Source of the DNA: Sphingomonas sp. Y38-1Y
GTDB taxonomy: Bacteria > Pseudomonadota > Alphaproteobacteria > Sphingomonadales > Sphingomonadaceae
Length of the DNA stretch: 64,000 nucleotides
Reading direction: 5' to 3'
Assembly: GCF_032391395.1 (NCBI RefSeq)
Contig: NZ_CP135916.1
Location: 1,488,001 to 1,552,000 of the forward strand
Shown: positions 18,944 to 27,256 of the stretch, one piece after another
Layout: every line of letters starts with the position of its first letter
Position numbering within the stretch: position 1 is the first letter of the stretch
Position numbers and translations under genes: made by a program
The notes under the pieces: model-generated
Told to the model about the DNA's origin: nothing
The model's database searches: none
Seen by the model: the letters and a program-made list of their open reading frames with translations, nothing else

Positions 18944-20356
18944 GTGAAGCGAACATTGCTGCTCGGCGCCGCCGCGGCGCTGCTGGCGGGTTGCGCCGCG
19001 CAAGGGGGCGGGGAGACCAAGTCGGCCTCGACCAAGGCGCCGGGACCGGGCCTCAACAAGGGCTATTCGCACGACCCGTTCCCATCAACCTATCGCGCCT
19101 ATCCCGGCCGGCCGACGCTCATCACCAACGTGACCGTGCTCGATGGCGAGGGCGGGCGGATCGAGGGCGGGCAGGTGTTGTTCCGCGACGGCAGGATCGT
19201 CGCCGTCGGCCAGACCCTGGACCCCGCGGGCGCCGATGTCATCGATGGCCAGGGCAAGTGGGTGACGCCCGGCGTCATCGACATTCACAGCCATCTCGGC
19301 GACTATCCCAGCCCCGGCGTCGACGCGCATTCGGACGGCAACGAGGCCACTGCGCCGATCACGGCCGAGGTTTGGGCGGAGCATTCGGTCTGGCCGCAGG
19401 ACCCCGGCTTCAGCCGCGCGCTCGCTAATGGCGGCGTGACGACGCTGCAGATCCTGCCCGGCTCCGCCAACCTGATGGGCGGGCGGTCGGTCGTGCTCAA
19501 GAACGTCTATGCCCGGACGATGCAGGGGATGAAGTTCCCCGGCGCGCCCTATGGCCTCAAGATGGCGTGCGGCGAGAACCCCAAGCGCGTCTATGGCGGC
19601 AAGGGGCGGATGCCCTCGACCCGGATGGGCAATGTCGCGGTCAACCGCGCGACCTGGGCCAAGGCGGCCGACTATCGCCGCAAGTGGGACAAATATGAGA
19701 ATGACGGCGGCGATGCGCCGACGCGCGACATTCAGCTCGATACGCTGCGCGGCGTGCTGTCGGGCGAGATCCTGGTCCACAACCACTGCTATCGCGCCGA
19801 CGAGATGGCCATCGTCATGGATATGGCCAAGGAGTTCGGATACCAGGTCTCGACCTTTCACCACGCGGTCGAGAGCTACAAGATCGCCGACTTGCTGAAG
19901 GCGAACAACGTCTGCTCAGCGGTTTGGGCCGACTGGTACGGCTTCAAGATGGAAAGCTATGACGCGGTGAACGAAAACCTCGCGATCCTCGACAAGGAGG
20001 GCGCGTGCGTCATGATCCATTCGGACGACGCCAACGGCATCCAGCGGCTGAACCAGGAAGTGGCCAAGGCGATGGCGGCGGGCCGGCGCGCGGGGATGGA
20101 GATCAGCCCCGAGCATGCCTGGACCTGGCTGTCGCTCAATCCCGCCCGCGCCCTCGGCATCGCCGACCGGACGGGGAGCCTCAAGCCCGGCAAGATGGCC
20201 GACGTGGTGCTTTGGAACGGCAATCCCTTCAGCGTCTACACCCGGCCCGAGCGCGTGTGGGTCGACGGCGCGCTGATGTACGACATGAACAATCCCAAGC
20301 TGCGCCCGGTGTCCGACTTCGAGCTCGGCCAGCCCGGCGAAGGAGACGTGAAGTGA
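18944..20356 (+). CDS. Amidohydrolase-family lipoprotein
   Basis: The 470-residue protein starts at GTG 18944 (AGGGAGA upstream) with a lipoprotein signal peptide whose lipobox is LAGC, so it is probably anchored in the periplasm. The metal-dependent amidohydrolase domain begins TLITNVTVLDGEGG. PGVIDIHSH supplies H115 and H117. Further metal ligands are expected in HNHCYRADE and STFHH and the Asp in IHSDDA. It ends with ARALGIADRTGSLKPGKMADVVLW, typical of imidazolonepropionase/prolidase-like amidohydrolases. The substrate is probably a peptide or cyclic amide, but not determinable. The next gene is a paralogue overlapping by one base. Confidence 0.9.
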   Translation: MKRTLLLGAAAALLAGCAAQGGGETKSASTKAPGPGLNKGYSHDPFPSTYRAYPGRPTLITNVTVLDGEGGRIEGGQVLFRDGRIVAVGQTLDPAGADVIDGQGKWVTPGVIDIHSHLGDYPSPGVDAHSDGNEATAPITAEVWAEHSVWPQDPGFSRALANGGVTTLQILPGSANLMGGRSVVLKNVYARTMQGMKFPGAPYGLKMACGENPKRVYGGKGRMPSTRMGNVAVNRATWAKAADYRRKWDKYENDGGDAPTRDIQLDTLRGVLSGEILVHNHCYRADEMAIVMDMAKEFGYQVSTFHHAVESYKIADLLKANNVCSAVWADWYGFKMESYDAVNENLAILDKEGACVMIHSDDANGIQRLNQEVAKAMAAGRRAGMEISPEHAWTWLSLNPARALGIADRTGSLKPGKMADVVLWNGNPFSVYTRPERVWVDGALMYDMNNPKLRPVSDFELGQPGEGDVK

Positions 20357-21663
20357 TGCGCGGCCTGAAAGCAATTGCGGTGCTGATGGCGAGCGCCGCC
20401 GCGCTGCCAGCCGCCGCGCAGGACGTGGTCATCACCAATGCCAAGGTCGTCGTCGGCGACGGGTCGGAGCCGATCGAGGGCGGCACCGTGGTCATCCGCG
20501 GCGGGCGCGTCGTCTCGGCGGGCCGCGGCGGCGCGGCGCCGGCGGGCGCGCGAACGATTGATGCGGGCGGGCGCTGGGTGACGCCGGGCATCGTCGCGGG
20601 CTTCACGCGAATGGGCGTGGTCGAGGTCGACGGCGTTCGCGATACCGACGACTCCTCGGCCGCAAATTCGGTCTTCAACGCCGCGCTCGACATCGCGCCG
20701 GCGGTCAATCCGAAGGCGAGCCCGATCGCGATCAACCGGGCGGAGGGGATCACCCGCGCCGTCGTCGCGCCGGCGGCGCGCGGGTCGATCTTTGCCGGCC
20801 AAGGTGCGGTCATCGACCTGGGCGCGGACATGGACGCGCTGACCCGGCCGCGCGCCTTTCAGTTCATGGAATGGGGCGAGACCGGCGCGCAGCGTGCCGG
20901 CGGCAGCCGCGCGGCGGCGATGACGACCCTGCGCAATGCGCTGTTCGAGGCGCAGGCCTATCGCCGCAATCCGTCATCCTATGAGGATCGCGGCAAGGAC
21001 GCGCTGCTGACGCGCGCCGATGCGGCGGCGTTGGTGCCGGTGCTGGCGGGGCAGATGCCACTCCTCATCCATGTCGAGCGGGCGTCGGACATCCTGACGC
21101 TCATCGAGCTCAAGCGCGAGTTCGCCGCGCTCAAGATCGTGCTCGTCGGTGCGACCGAAGGCTGGACGGTGGCGCGAGAGATCGCGGCGGCGGGCATGCC
21201 CGTCATCGCCTCGGCGCTGGCTGACCTGCCGATCAGCTTCGAGCAGCTCGCCGCCACCCAGTCGAACATCGGCCGCCTTCGCGCGGCGGGCGTGACCGTC
21301 GGCATCGGGTCGATCAACGACGACGAAGCGCGGCAGGCGCGGCTGGTGAAGCAATATGCCGGCAACCTGGTGGCGCTGTCCAAGGTGCCGGGCGCCGCTG
21401 GCCTCACCTGGGGTCAGGCGTTCGCGACGATCAGTTCGCTACCGGCCGAAGCGATCGGCATGGGGGGCGAGATCGGCTCGCTTCGCCCGGGACGCCACGG
21501 CGACGTGGTGATCTGGGACGGCGATCCGCTGGAGATCGGGTCGGCGGCGACGTCGGTGTTCGTCGACGGGGTCGAGCAGCCGCTCGTCAACCGCCAGACG
21601 AGACTTCGCGACCGCTATCTTGACCCCAAGGAGGGAACGATGCCCAAGGCCTATCAGTATTAG
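20356..21663 (+). CDS. Amidohydrolase-like exported protein lacking the metal HxH
   Basis: The 435-residue protein has a Sec signal peptide ending AAA before QDVV, then the amidohydrolase frame TNAKVVVGDGSEPIEGG and a C-terminal GSLRPGRHGDVVIWDGDPLE. In PGIVAGFTRMG the two metal-binding His of its partner are Phe83 and Arg85, and no HNH- or FHH-type block follows. It is therefore probably not a conventional metal-dependent hydrolase, and may be a structural partner of the upstream enzyme. ATG 20356 overlaps the partner's TGA (TGATG). Confidence 0.87.
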   Translation: MRGLKAIAVLMASAAALPAAAQDVVITNAKVVVGDGSEPIEGGTVVIRGGRVVSAGRGGAAPAGARTIDAGGRWVTPGIVAGFTRMGVVEVDGVRDTDDSSAANSVFNAALDIAPAVNPKASPIAINRAEGITRAVVAPAARGSIFAGQGAVIDLGADMDALTRPRAFQFMEWGETGAQRAGGSRAAAMTTLRNALFEAQAYRRNPSSYEDRGKDALLTRADAAALVPVLAGQMPLLIHVERASDILTLIELKREFAALKIVLVGATEGWTVAREIAAAGMPVIASALADLPISFEQLAATQSNIGRLRAAGVTVGIGSINDDEARQARLVKQYAGNLVALSKVPGAAGLTWGQAFATISSLPAEAIGMGGEIGSLRPGRHGDVVIWDGDPLEIGSAATSVFVDGVEQPLVNRQTRLRDRYLDPKEGTMPKAYQY

Positions 21664-21782
21664 GTCGAGCGCCTATATGGGACCGGAACGGGCGCTCCAA
21701 TTGACGGCGCGCCCGTCCGGTAAGGCGAGTTTGATGGTGAAGGGCGATTGCATTGGTTGAAGCGGCGGGTTGCTATGCGGCG

Positions 21783-22430
21783 ATGCGCGCGCGGGTCGGG
21801 CCGGGACGGCCGCGCGACCCGGCCAAGAACGATGCGATCGTCGCCGCCGCGCGCGACAGCTTTCTGGAAAAGGGTTTCCACGCCTCGACGATCGAGGACA
21901 TCGCCGCGCGCGCCAGCGTGTCGAAGGTGACGCTCTACAACCGGTTCGGCGACAAGGAAGCGTTGTTCGACGCGATGGTCCGCGGCGAGGTCGCGCGGAT
22001 GGACGCGCTGTTCGCACTGACCCCGGACGGTGAGCCGACGCTGGTCGAGCGGCTGACGCAGATTGGCACGGCGATGCTGGAGCTGATGTTCGAACCCGAT
22101 CACGTCCGCTTCGACCGGCTGATCGCCGGCGAGATCGCGCAAAGCCCCAAGCTTGCCCGTCGGTTCTTCGACGCGGCGCCCGGCCAGTGCCAGCAGGCGC
22201 TCGCCGCGATCCTGGAGGATGCGGCGCGGCGCGGCGAGATCGTGGTCGACGATCCCAAATGCGCGGCGGAGGACCTGGTCGCGCTGTGGAAGGGGTTCTG
22301 CGACTTCAAGCTCAAGCTGGGCCTGATCGACCCGCCGTCGCCAGAGGCGATCGTCGCGCGCGCGGCGCGCGGGACGCAGGTATTCTTGCGGGCCTATGCG
22401 CCTGGCAGCGGTGATGGAGGCGATCGATGA
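21783..22430 (+). CDS. TetR/AcrR-family transcriptional regulator
   Basis: The 215-residue protein starts MRARVGPGRPRDP, followed by the TetR helix-turn-helix (about residues 18-63): AARDSFLEKGFHASTIEDIAARASVSKVTLYNRFGDKEALF. The C-terminal helical domain resembles the AcrR-like type with a TetR_C_7-like region. It probably represses itself or neighbouring genes on binding a small ligand; the target is unknown. ATG 21783 is preferred to TTG 21753. The next gene, a small lipoprotein, starts on its stop codon and may be co-regulated. Confidence 0.92.
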   Translation: MRARVGPGRPRDPAKNDAIVAAARDSFLEKGFHASTIEDIAARASVSKVTLYNRFGDKEALFDAMVRGEVARMDALFALTPDGEPTLVERLTQIGTAMLELMFEPDHVRFDRLIAGEIAQSPKLARRFFDAAPGQCQQALAAILEDAARRGEIVVDDPKCAAEDLVALWKGFCDFKLKLGLIDPPSPEAIVARAARGTQVFLRAYAPGSGDGGDR

Positions 22431-22771
22431 TGCGGGCAGTGCTGATGCTGGCAGGGCTGGGGCTGTTGTCGGCGTGCGGCGGCGGTGCCAGCGCGCCGGC
22501 ACCCGCGGTCAACGAGACGACGACGAACGAGGCCGCGCTCAACTATCAGGCGGCGGTGCTCGACTTGTCGCCCGGCCAGCGGAACGTCGTGATGATCCGC
22601 GCAATCCAGGATGCCGGCATCACCTGCAACCATGTGACCGAAAGCGCACCGGCCAAGGGCGAGGGGCTGACGTTCCGCGCCAAGTGCGACGACGGCGCGA
22701 GCCACGTCGTGTCGATCGCCGCCGACGGGAATGCCAAGGTCATCAGCGCGGGTTCGGCGCCGAAGCGGTAA
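22427..22771 (+). CDS. Small lipoprotein, unknown function
   Basis: The 114-residue product has a lipoprotein signal peptide (MLAGLGLLSAC) with the modified Cys at residue 17, a low-complexity Ala/Pro linker and a compact domain with two Cys (ITCNHV, AKCDDG) that could form a disulfide in the periplasm. I do not recognise a family. ATG 22427 overlaps the TetR stop by four bases; a second in-frame ATG follows at 22430. Confidence 0.72.
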   Translation: MMRAVLMLAGLGLLSACGGGASAPAPAVNETTTNEAALNYQAAVLDLSPGQRNVVMIRAIQDAGITCNHVTESAPAKGEGLTFRAKCDDGASHVVSIAADGNAKVISAGSAPKR

Positions 22772-22853
22772 GATCGCTTGTTGTTAGTGGGGCGGAAGCA
22801 CAAGATGAACGGCGACTAGGATAGCGCCACACGACCGCTCAACAACGTCGCGC

Positions 22854-22886
22854 AAAAAAAAGGGGAAGGCCGAAGCCTTCCCCTTT
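22854..22886 (-). terminator. Rho-independent terminator of phoX
   Basis: A 12-bp perfect stem (22859-22870 with 22875-22886, tetraloop) is flanked on its left by a run of A. Read on the minus strand this is a stem followed by eight T, directly after the phoX stop at 22908. Confidence 0.9.
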
Positions 22887-22907
22887 CTCGTGTCCGGCGT
22901 CGGTCGA

Positions 22908-25382
22908 TCAGAGACCGATGATGCCGCCGTCGTTCTTGCGGATCACGACCACTGCCGAGCGGGGGCGCGTGGTCGCGGGCAGGGTGGTCGAGCCGCCCTG
23001 GCTGTCCGGCCACTTGCTGGTCGGCGCGGCGGGCGTGCCGTTCTCGCCCGGATGCTGGATGCCGACGAACAGCGTGCGGCCGTCGGGGGTCGAGTCAACG
23101 CCGGTGATCTCGCACTCGATCGGGCCGACCAGGAAGCGGCGCAGGTTGGTGCCCGGCGCCGCGCCGATGCGCGTCACGACCTGAGACGTCGTGCCGTCCG
23201 CGGCGGTGTTGGTGACCGTGCGCGTGCCGCCGTCGCCGACCCGGCCGGGGAAGGCCGCCAGCATCTGATTGTTGGTGACGTCGGTAAAGGCGCCGTCGTC
23301 GGTCTGGATCCACAAGAGCGGATTGACCTGGCCCGACGCGTTCGACGCGCGACCGAACCACAGGCCGTCGGGGCTGGACAGGTCGTTGTCGGCAGTCAGG
23401 CCCGACAGGTTGATGTTGGTGGCATCCAGGTCGGAACCGGCCGCGAACAGGTAGATATCCCAGGTGAACGCCGTCGCCTCGGTCGTGTCGCCGCTCTCAC
23501 GCAGGCGCAGGATGTGGCCATTGCGGTTGCCGCGCGAGGTGCTGGGCGGATCGATATACGCACGCGGGTTGGCCGCATCCGCGGTCGCCGCGGTGCGCGA
23601 CGAGTTGTTGGTGAGCGTCAGGTACATCTCGCCGTTCACCGGATTGACCGCGGTCCATTCCGGACGGTCCATCCGCGTCGCGCCCTGCACGTCGGCGGCA
23701 AGGCGGGCGTGCGTCAGCACGTCGGCCTGGTCGGCAAAGGCATAGGTCGCGTTGGTGCTGGTGACGTTGCCCTGGCCGAACACCAGCGGCAGCCACTGGC
23801 CCGAACCATCGGCATTGAACTTCGCGACGTAAAGCGTGCCGCTGTCCAGATACTTGTCGCCGATCGACAAGCGGTCGGTGGCAGTGGCATCGGCCGCGAC
23901 CCACGGCGTCGCCGACACGAACTTGTAGAGATACTCGTTCTGCGCGTCGTCGCCCATGTAGAAGGCAGGCTTGCGACCCGCGACGAATGGACCCGGCCAG
24001 CAACCCTCGTGGTTCATGCGGCCGAGCGCGGTGCGCTTCCGCGGCGCGCGGGCGCGGTCATAGGGGTCGATCTCGACCACCCAGCCATATTGGTTGGGCT
24101 CGTTGCGATAGTCGGCACTGGCCGACGAACCGGTCGCCTGCGCATCCCACTTGCGGAAGATAGTGCTGCTCGCGTCCGACGGCGTGACGCTGGCCCAGGC
24201 ATAGTTGCCGTTGGCGTTGGTGACGCCGTAGCGGCTGAGCGCGGTCACTTCCTTGGCGGTGCGGCGGGCATTGTCCGCAGCAGGGGGGCGGCGGAAATAG
24301 CCGGCCCAATTCTCTTCGCAGGTCAGCAGCGTCGCCCAGGGCGTCGCGCCGTTCGCGCAATTATTGATCGTGCCGCGGCCCGCGGTCGCATCGGCCGAAT
24401 AGGCGGTGACGAGCAGCGCGTTGCCGCGCGCCGGGCCGCGGATCTCGGTCGGCGTGTTGGGAGTGACGCGGCGGTTGAAGGTGCTGTCCTGGACGACCGC
24501 CCAGCCGCCGGTGCCCTGGACGAGCTCGACCGCGGAGACGCCGTGCGCCTCGATCTCCTTGATCGCCTCGCCCTCGGGGCGCGGACCCGACGACACGTTG
24601 GTCGGGCCGTTGGCGTGGAGATACTGGACGTTCAGGTTCTCGTGGTTCTGCATCAGCACGCCGCGCACGCTGCTGGTGTCGTCACGCGCGCCCGACGAGT
24701 TGAGGCCGAAATAGTAGAGCGCATCGCCATGGTCGCCGATGCGGTTGGCGAAGTTGGTGTCGGTGCCGTCGTTCTTGTACGCGGCAACGTCCTTGGCGAT
24801 CGGGTCGCCCAGCTTGGTCAGCACGCCGAGCGAATAGCCGGTGGGAACGGTGACGACGTCGAGCTTGTTCTTGGCGACGGCGGTGAAGCCGAGCGCGGCG
24901 GGGGTGACGGTGACCGTCGTCTCGGCCGAGGCCTGGAGCCCGCCCTGATCGGTCGCGACATAGCGAAAGACGAGCGGGGTCGAGGTCGAGACCGCCGGCG
25001 CGGTGAAGGTCGCGCTTGCGGTGTTGGCGCCGGTCAGCGTGACCGTGGGGCCCGACACCTGCGTCCAGGCCGAGGTGACGATGCCGCCGTCATCGGTAAC
25101 GGTGCTGGTCAGCGTGACGGTACGGCCCGAGGAGGACGAACCGCTGGAGCCCGCGGTCACGACCGGCGGGGCGTTGCCGTCGCCATCGTCGTTGCTGTCG
25201 TCGCAGGCGGCGAGCACGGAGCCGCCGAACACCGCGATCGCCGCGGCCGACACGCCGCCCTTCAGCGTCTTGCGACGGGTATAGCGCGCGTCCACCAACT
25301 CGTTGAGCGACAGGTTGTTGGTGCGATTGGTGTCGATGTCGCCGTCGGTGTAACCCGACTCGAGTTCAAGCATGTCACTCAT
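22908..25382 (-). CDS. phoX: PhoX-family alkaline phosphatase with extra Ig/PKD-like domain
   Basis: This 824-residue protein has a twin-arginine signal (RR at residues 36-37 in TRRKTLKGG) ending in LAAC, so it is probably a Tat-exported lipoprotein with Cys60. Residues about 75-165 form an immunoglobulin/PKD-like domain (GRTVTLTSTVTDDGG ... SAWTQVSGP). The PhoX/DUF839 beta-propeller follows, with RGVLMQNHEN, LTCEENW, GRMNHEG and YMGDDAQNEY blocks. PhoX enzymes use iron and calcium to release phosphate from many phosphoesters outside the cytoplasm. ATG 25382 is chosen because GGGGAA lies eight bases before it; ATG 25397 is the alternative. A possible Pho box lies about 115 bases upstream. Confidence 0.93.
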   Translation of the reverse strand: MSDMLELESGYTDGDIDTNRTNNLSLNELVDARYTRRKTLKGGVSAAAIAVFGGSVLAACDDSNDDGDGNAPPVVTAGSSGSSSSGRTVTLTSTVTDDGGIVTSAWTQVSGPTVTLTGANTASATFTAPAVSTSTPLVFRYVATDQGGLQASAETTVTVTPAALGFTAVAKNKLDVVTVPTGYSLGVLTKLGDPIAKDVAAYKNDGTDTNFANRIGDHGDALYYFGLNSSGARDDTSSVRGVLMQNHENLNVQYLHANGPTNVSSGPRPEGEAIKEIEAHGVSAVELVQGTGGWAVVQDSTFNRRVTPNTPTEIRGPARGNALLVTAYSADATAGRGTINNCANGATPWATLLTCEENWAGYFRRPPAADNARRTAKEVTALSRYGVTNANGNYAWASVTPSDASSTIFRKWDAQATGSSASADYRNEPNQYGWVVEIDPYDRARAPRKRTALGRMNHEGCWPGPFVAGRKPAFYMGDDAQNEYLYKFVSATPWVAADATATDRLSIGDKYLDSGTLYVAKFNADGSGQWLPLVFGQGNVTSTNATYAFADQADVLTHARLAADVQGATRMDRPEWTAVNPVNGEMYLTLTNNSSRTAATADAANPRAYIDPPSTSRGNRNGHILRLRESGDTTEATAFTWDIYLFAAGSDLDATNINLSGLTADNDLSSPDGLWFGRASNASGQVNPLLWIQTDDGAFTDVTNNQMLAAFPGRVGDGGTRTVTNTAADGTTSQVVTRIGAAPGTNLRRFLVGPIECEITGVDSTPDGRTLFVGIQHPGENGTPAAPTSKWPDSQGGSTTLPATTRPRSAVVVIRKNDGGIIGL

Positions 25383-25496
25383 GTATCGATTCCCCATAGC
25401 GTCCTGACGGGCAGGCAAGCCCCCGGTCCCCTGTTCCCTCTGGCGGTGCCAGCTTACGCGCGCATGCACAATGCGTGACTGTTCGGCGTCGTTCGT

Positions 25497-25514
25497 GTGA
25501 CGCGTTTACGACAG
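25497..25514 (-). promoter_or_regulatory. Possible Pho box upstream of phoX
   Basis: On the minus strand CTGTCGT-AAAC-GCGTCAC resembles the PhoB-binding pattern of two CTGTCAT-like repeats 11 bases apart. The first repeat matches 6 of 7 positions and the second 4, and a further CAGTCAC occurs two turns downstream. It is weak on sequence alone but well placed for a PhoX gene. Confidence 0.33.
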
Positions 25515-25562
25515 TGACGGAGACGCTGGTCTGAACCCGTGAACCGTAATAGGCGCGCGCCG

Positions 25563-26060
25563 ATGGAGCCCGAGAAACTGCCCCGCGCCGACCCGGCGCC
25601 AAGCCTGGCCGACCGGCTGGGAACGGCGGCGCGGCGCGGTGAGGACACGGGCCGGCAGGGTGCGCGCATCGGCTGGCTGCTGGCGGTGCTGCTGCCGGCG
25701 GGGCCGGTACTGACGATGCTGGGCGCGGACTGGTTGGCGGTGCGCGAGCGGGCGGCGGCGGCGGTGCAGACCGGCGGGGAGGCGAGCCGGGCGGAGCGGC
25801 ACTCGCTCGCGCGGCTGGGCGGATCGGGCTTCGCGCCGGTCCTCGACGGCGTCGTGCGGGTGTTGGCGGCCGAGGATCGACTCGCCTCGCTGGCGGTGGT
25901 GCGCGACGAAGAGGGCGAGCGGCTGGGCGCCGAGATCGCCACTGCCGATCCCGATCGCCTGCGCGCCTCGCTCGCCCGGGCTGGCGCCGGCCGGTTTCGC
26001 GTCACCGGCGAGCGGCGAGGTGAGGGCGTGCTGATCGTCTCGGTGGAGGGACGGCCGTGA
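25563..26060 (+). CDS. GspL/PilN-like inner-membrane protein (accessory set)
   Basis: The 165-residue protein has a short cytoplasmic N-terminus, one membrane helix (about residues 38-58: GWLLAVLLPAGPVLTMLGADWL) and a small C-terminal alpha/beta domain (DGVVRVLAAEDRLASLAVVRD ... ADPDRLRASL ... GEGVLIVSVEG). It resembles the periplasmic end of GspL/PilN, without the actin-like cytoplasmic part. It is the first of three overlapping genes whose products look like L-, M- and C/P-type inner-membrane platform parts. GTG 25539 is an alternative start. The assignment is by pattern and context only. Confidence 0.6.
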   Translation: MEPEKLPRADPAPSLADRLGTAARRGEDTGRQGARIGWLLAVLLPAGPVLTMLGADWLAVRERAAAAVQTGGEASRAERHSLARLGGSGFAPVLDGVVRVLAAEDRLASLAVVRDEEGERLGAEIATADPDRLRASLARAGAGRFRVTGERRGEGVLIVSVEGRP

Positions 26061-26509
26061 CGCGCGCGGCGCTGATCGGCGGCGGGGTCGGCGCGGCGCT
26101 CGCGGCATTGGCGTGGCCGTCGGCGCGGGCGTCGCTTGATCGGCTCGATGCGGTTCGCGCAGGGGTGGCGGAGGACCGCGCTCAGGCGGCGCCGGTCGAT
26201 ACGGTACCGAATGCGGCGTGGCGGTTGCGCGCGGGATCGGCGCCGTCGGCGCTCGCGTCCGTCGCGCAGCGGGTGCGGCAGGCAGCGTCGGGCAACGGGG
26301 TTCTGGTCGAGCGAGAGGCGGCCGCTGACCCGATCGGGCCGGGCGTCGCGCAGATCGACCTGACCCTGTCGGGGCCGGAAAAGGCGGTGCTCGCGATCGC
26401 CGATCGCGTCGAACGGGAGGGGGCGGGCGCGCGCTGGCAGTCGTGGCGGCTCCAGCCGGCGCCGGGCGGTGTGCGGCTAAGCGGTAGCGTCGCGGTCGCG
26501 TGGCGATGA
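26057..26509 (+). CDS. GspM/PilO-like protein (accessory set)
   Basis: The 150-residue protein has an N-terminal membrane helix (ALIGGGVGAALAALAW), a short coiled stretch and a ferredoxin-like domain (SALASVAQRVRQAASGNGVLVERE ... AQIDLTLSGPEKAVLAIADRVE ... WQSWRLQPAPGGVRLSGSVAVAW), the order and size of GspM subtype b and PilO. Such proteins link the inner-membrane platform to the periplasmic pseudopilus or pilus. Its start overlaps the preceding stop by four bases and its stop overlaps the next start (ATGA). Confidence 0.65.
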   Translation: MTRAALIGGGVGAALAALAWPSARASLDRLDAVRAGVAEDRAQAAPVDTVPNAAWRLRAGSAPSALASVAQRVRQAASGNGVLVEREAAADPIGPGVAQIDLTLSGPEKAVLAIADRVEREGAGARWQSWRLQPAPGGVRLSGSVAVAWR

Positions 26510-26898
26510 AGCGACTCGCCATCCTGCTGGTGGTGATCGCGCTGGGGTTGCCGGCGTTGTTGCTCGGCACGCGAATGGGCGGCGCGGCCGACGTCATGGT
26601 CGAGCCCGCGGAGCCGATCGAGTTTCGCACCCCGCCGCCGCTCGCCGCGGCGCTGGAGCGGCCTTTGTTCGAGGGCGAGGGCGCCGCACCGCTCCCCGCC
26701 GATGCGCCCGAGTTGATCGGCATCGCCGGCCGGCTCGATCGCGATGCGGTGGCGATGGTGCGCGGGCGTGACGGCACGGTGCGGACATTGAAGCCGGGCG
26801 AAGGGATCGACGGCTGGCAGCTGCGCAGCCTGGCCATCGACGCGGCCTATTTCACGCGTGGCGGGCAGTCGGCGCGCGTCGCGATGCCGGGCGAATAG
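26506..26898 (+). CDS. GspC/GspN/PilP-like periplasmic protein (accessory set)
   Basis: The 130-residue protein has an N-terminal membrane anchor (LAILLVVIALGLPALLLGTRM) and a short periplasmic domain with the pattern ERPLFEGEG ... PELIGIAGRLDRDAVAMVRGRDGTVRTLKPGEGIDGWQLRSL. This resembles the homology region of GspC or the PilP/GspN-type proteins that touch the secretin. It lies just before the convergent hibernation-factor genes and shares the secretion locus, so it probably works with GspD. ATG 26506 overlaps the preceding stop. Confidence 0.6.
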   Translation: MKRLAILLVVIALGLPALLLGTRMGGAADVMVEPAEPIEFRTPPPLAAALERPLFEGEGAAPLPADAPELIGIAGRLDRDAVAMVRGRDGTVRTLKPGEGIDGWQLRSLAIDAAYFTRGGQSARVAMPGE

Positions 26899-26938
26899 CC
26901 GCTCCGCGGCGACATGGATGCCGCCGCGGAGCGGGTTT

Positions 26939-27256
26939 TCAGCGTACCTTGTCCTGCTTGGCGAACCGGCGGTCGAGAAGATCGACCGCCTTGCGCAGCG
27001 CGCCGCTCACTGCGGTATCGGCATCGGCACCGCTGTCGGTGGTGGCGAGCGGCTGTCCGCCCGCCGGGCGCAGCTCGACGCTCGCCTCGATCCCGCGGCC
27101 GCCATTGCGATGGCCGTCGACATCGCGAACATGCACTTCGGCGCGGGTGAGGCGATCGGCGAAGCGAGTGAGCCGCGAGCGCAGCCTATCCTCGATCTGC
27201 GCGGCGATGTCAGCGGTGCCTTCGACACGCTTTCCGGTGTTGACCTGGACCAGCAT
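26939..27256 (-). CDS. HPF/RaiA-type ribosome hibernation protein, short form
   Basis: The 105-residue protein fits the S30AE domain: an initial VQVNTGKRVEG strand, then a helix AAQIEDRLRSRLTRFADRLTRAEVHVRDVDG, a strand IEASVELRPAGGQPLATTDSGADADTAVSGALRKAVDLLDRRF. Proteins of this fold bind the 30S decoding centre in stationary phase, protecting or pairing ribosomes. It lacks the C-terminal dimerisation domain of long HPF. ATG 27256 overlaps the stop of the small upstream ORF by one base. Confidence 0.75.
   Translation of the reverse strand: MLVQVNTGKRVEGTADIAAQIEDRLRSRLTRFADRLTRAEVHVRDVDGHRNGGRGIEASVELRPAGGQPLATTDSGADADTAVSGALRKAVDLLDRRFAKQDKVR

Noticed and set aside
22890..25478. 862-codon open frame antisense to phoX
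   Set aside because: It mirrors phoX over its whole length with low-complexity composition; phoX has clear signal and catalytic blocks.
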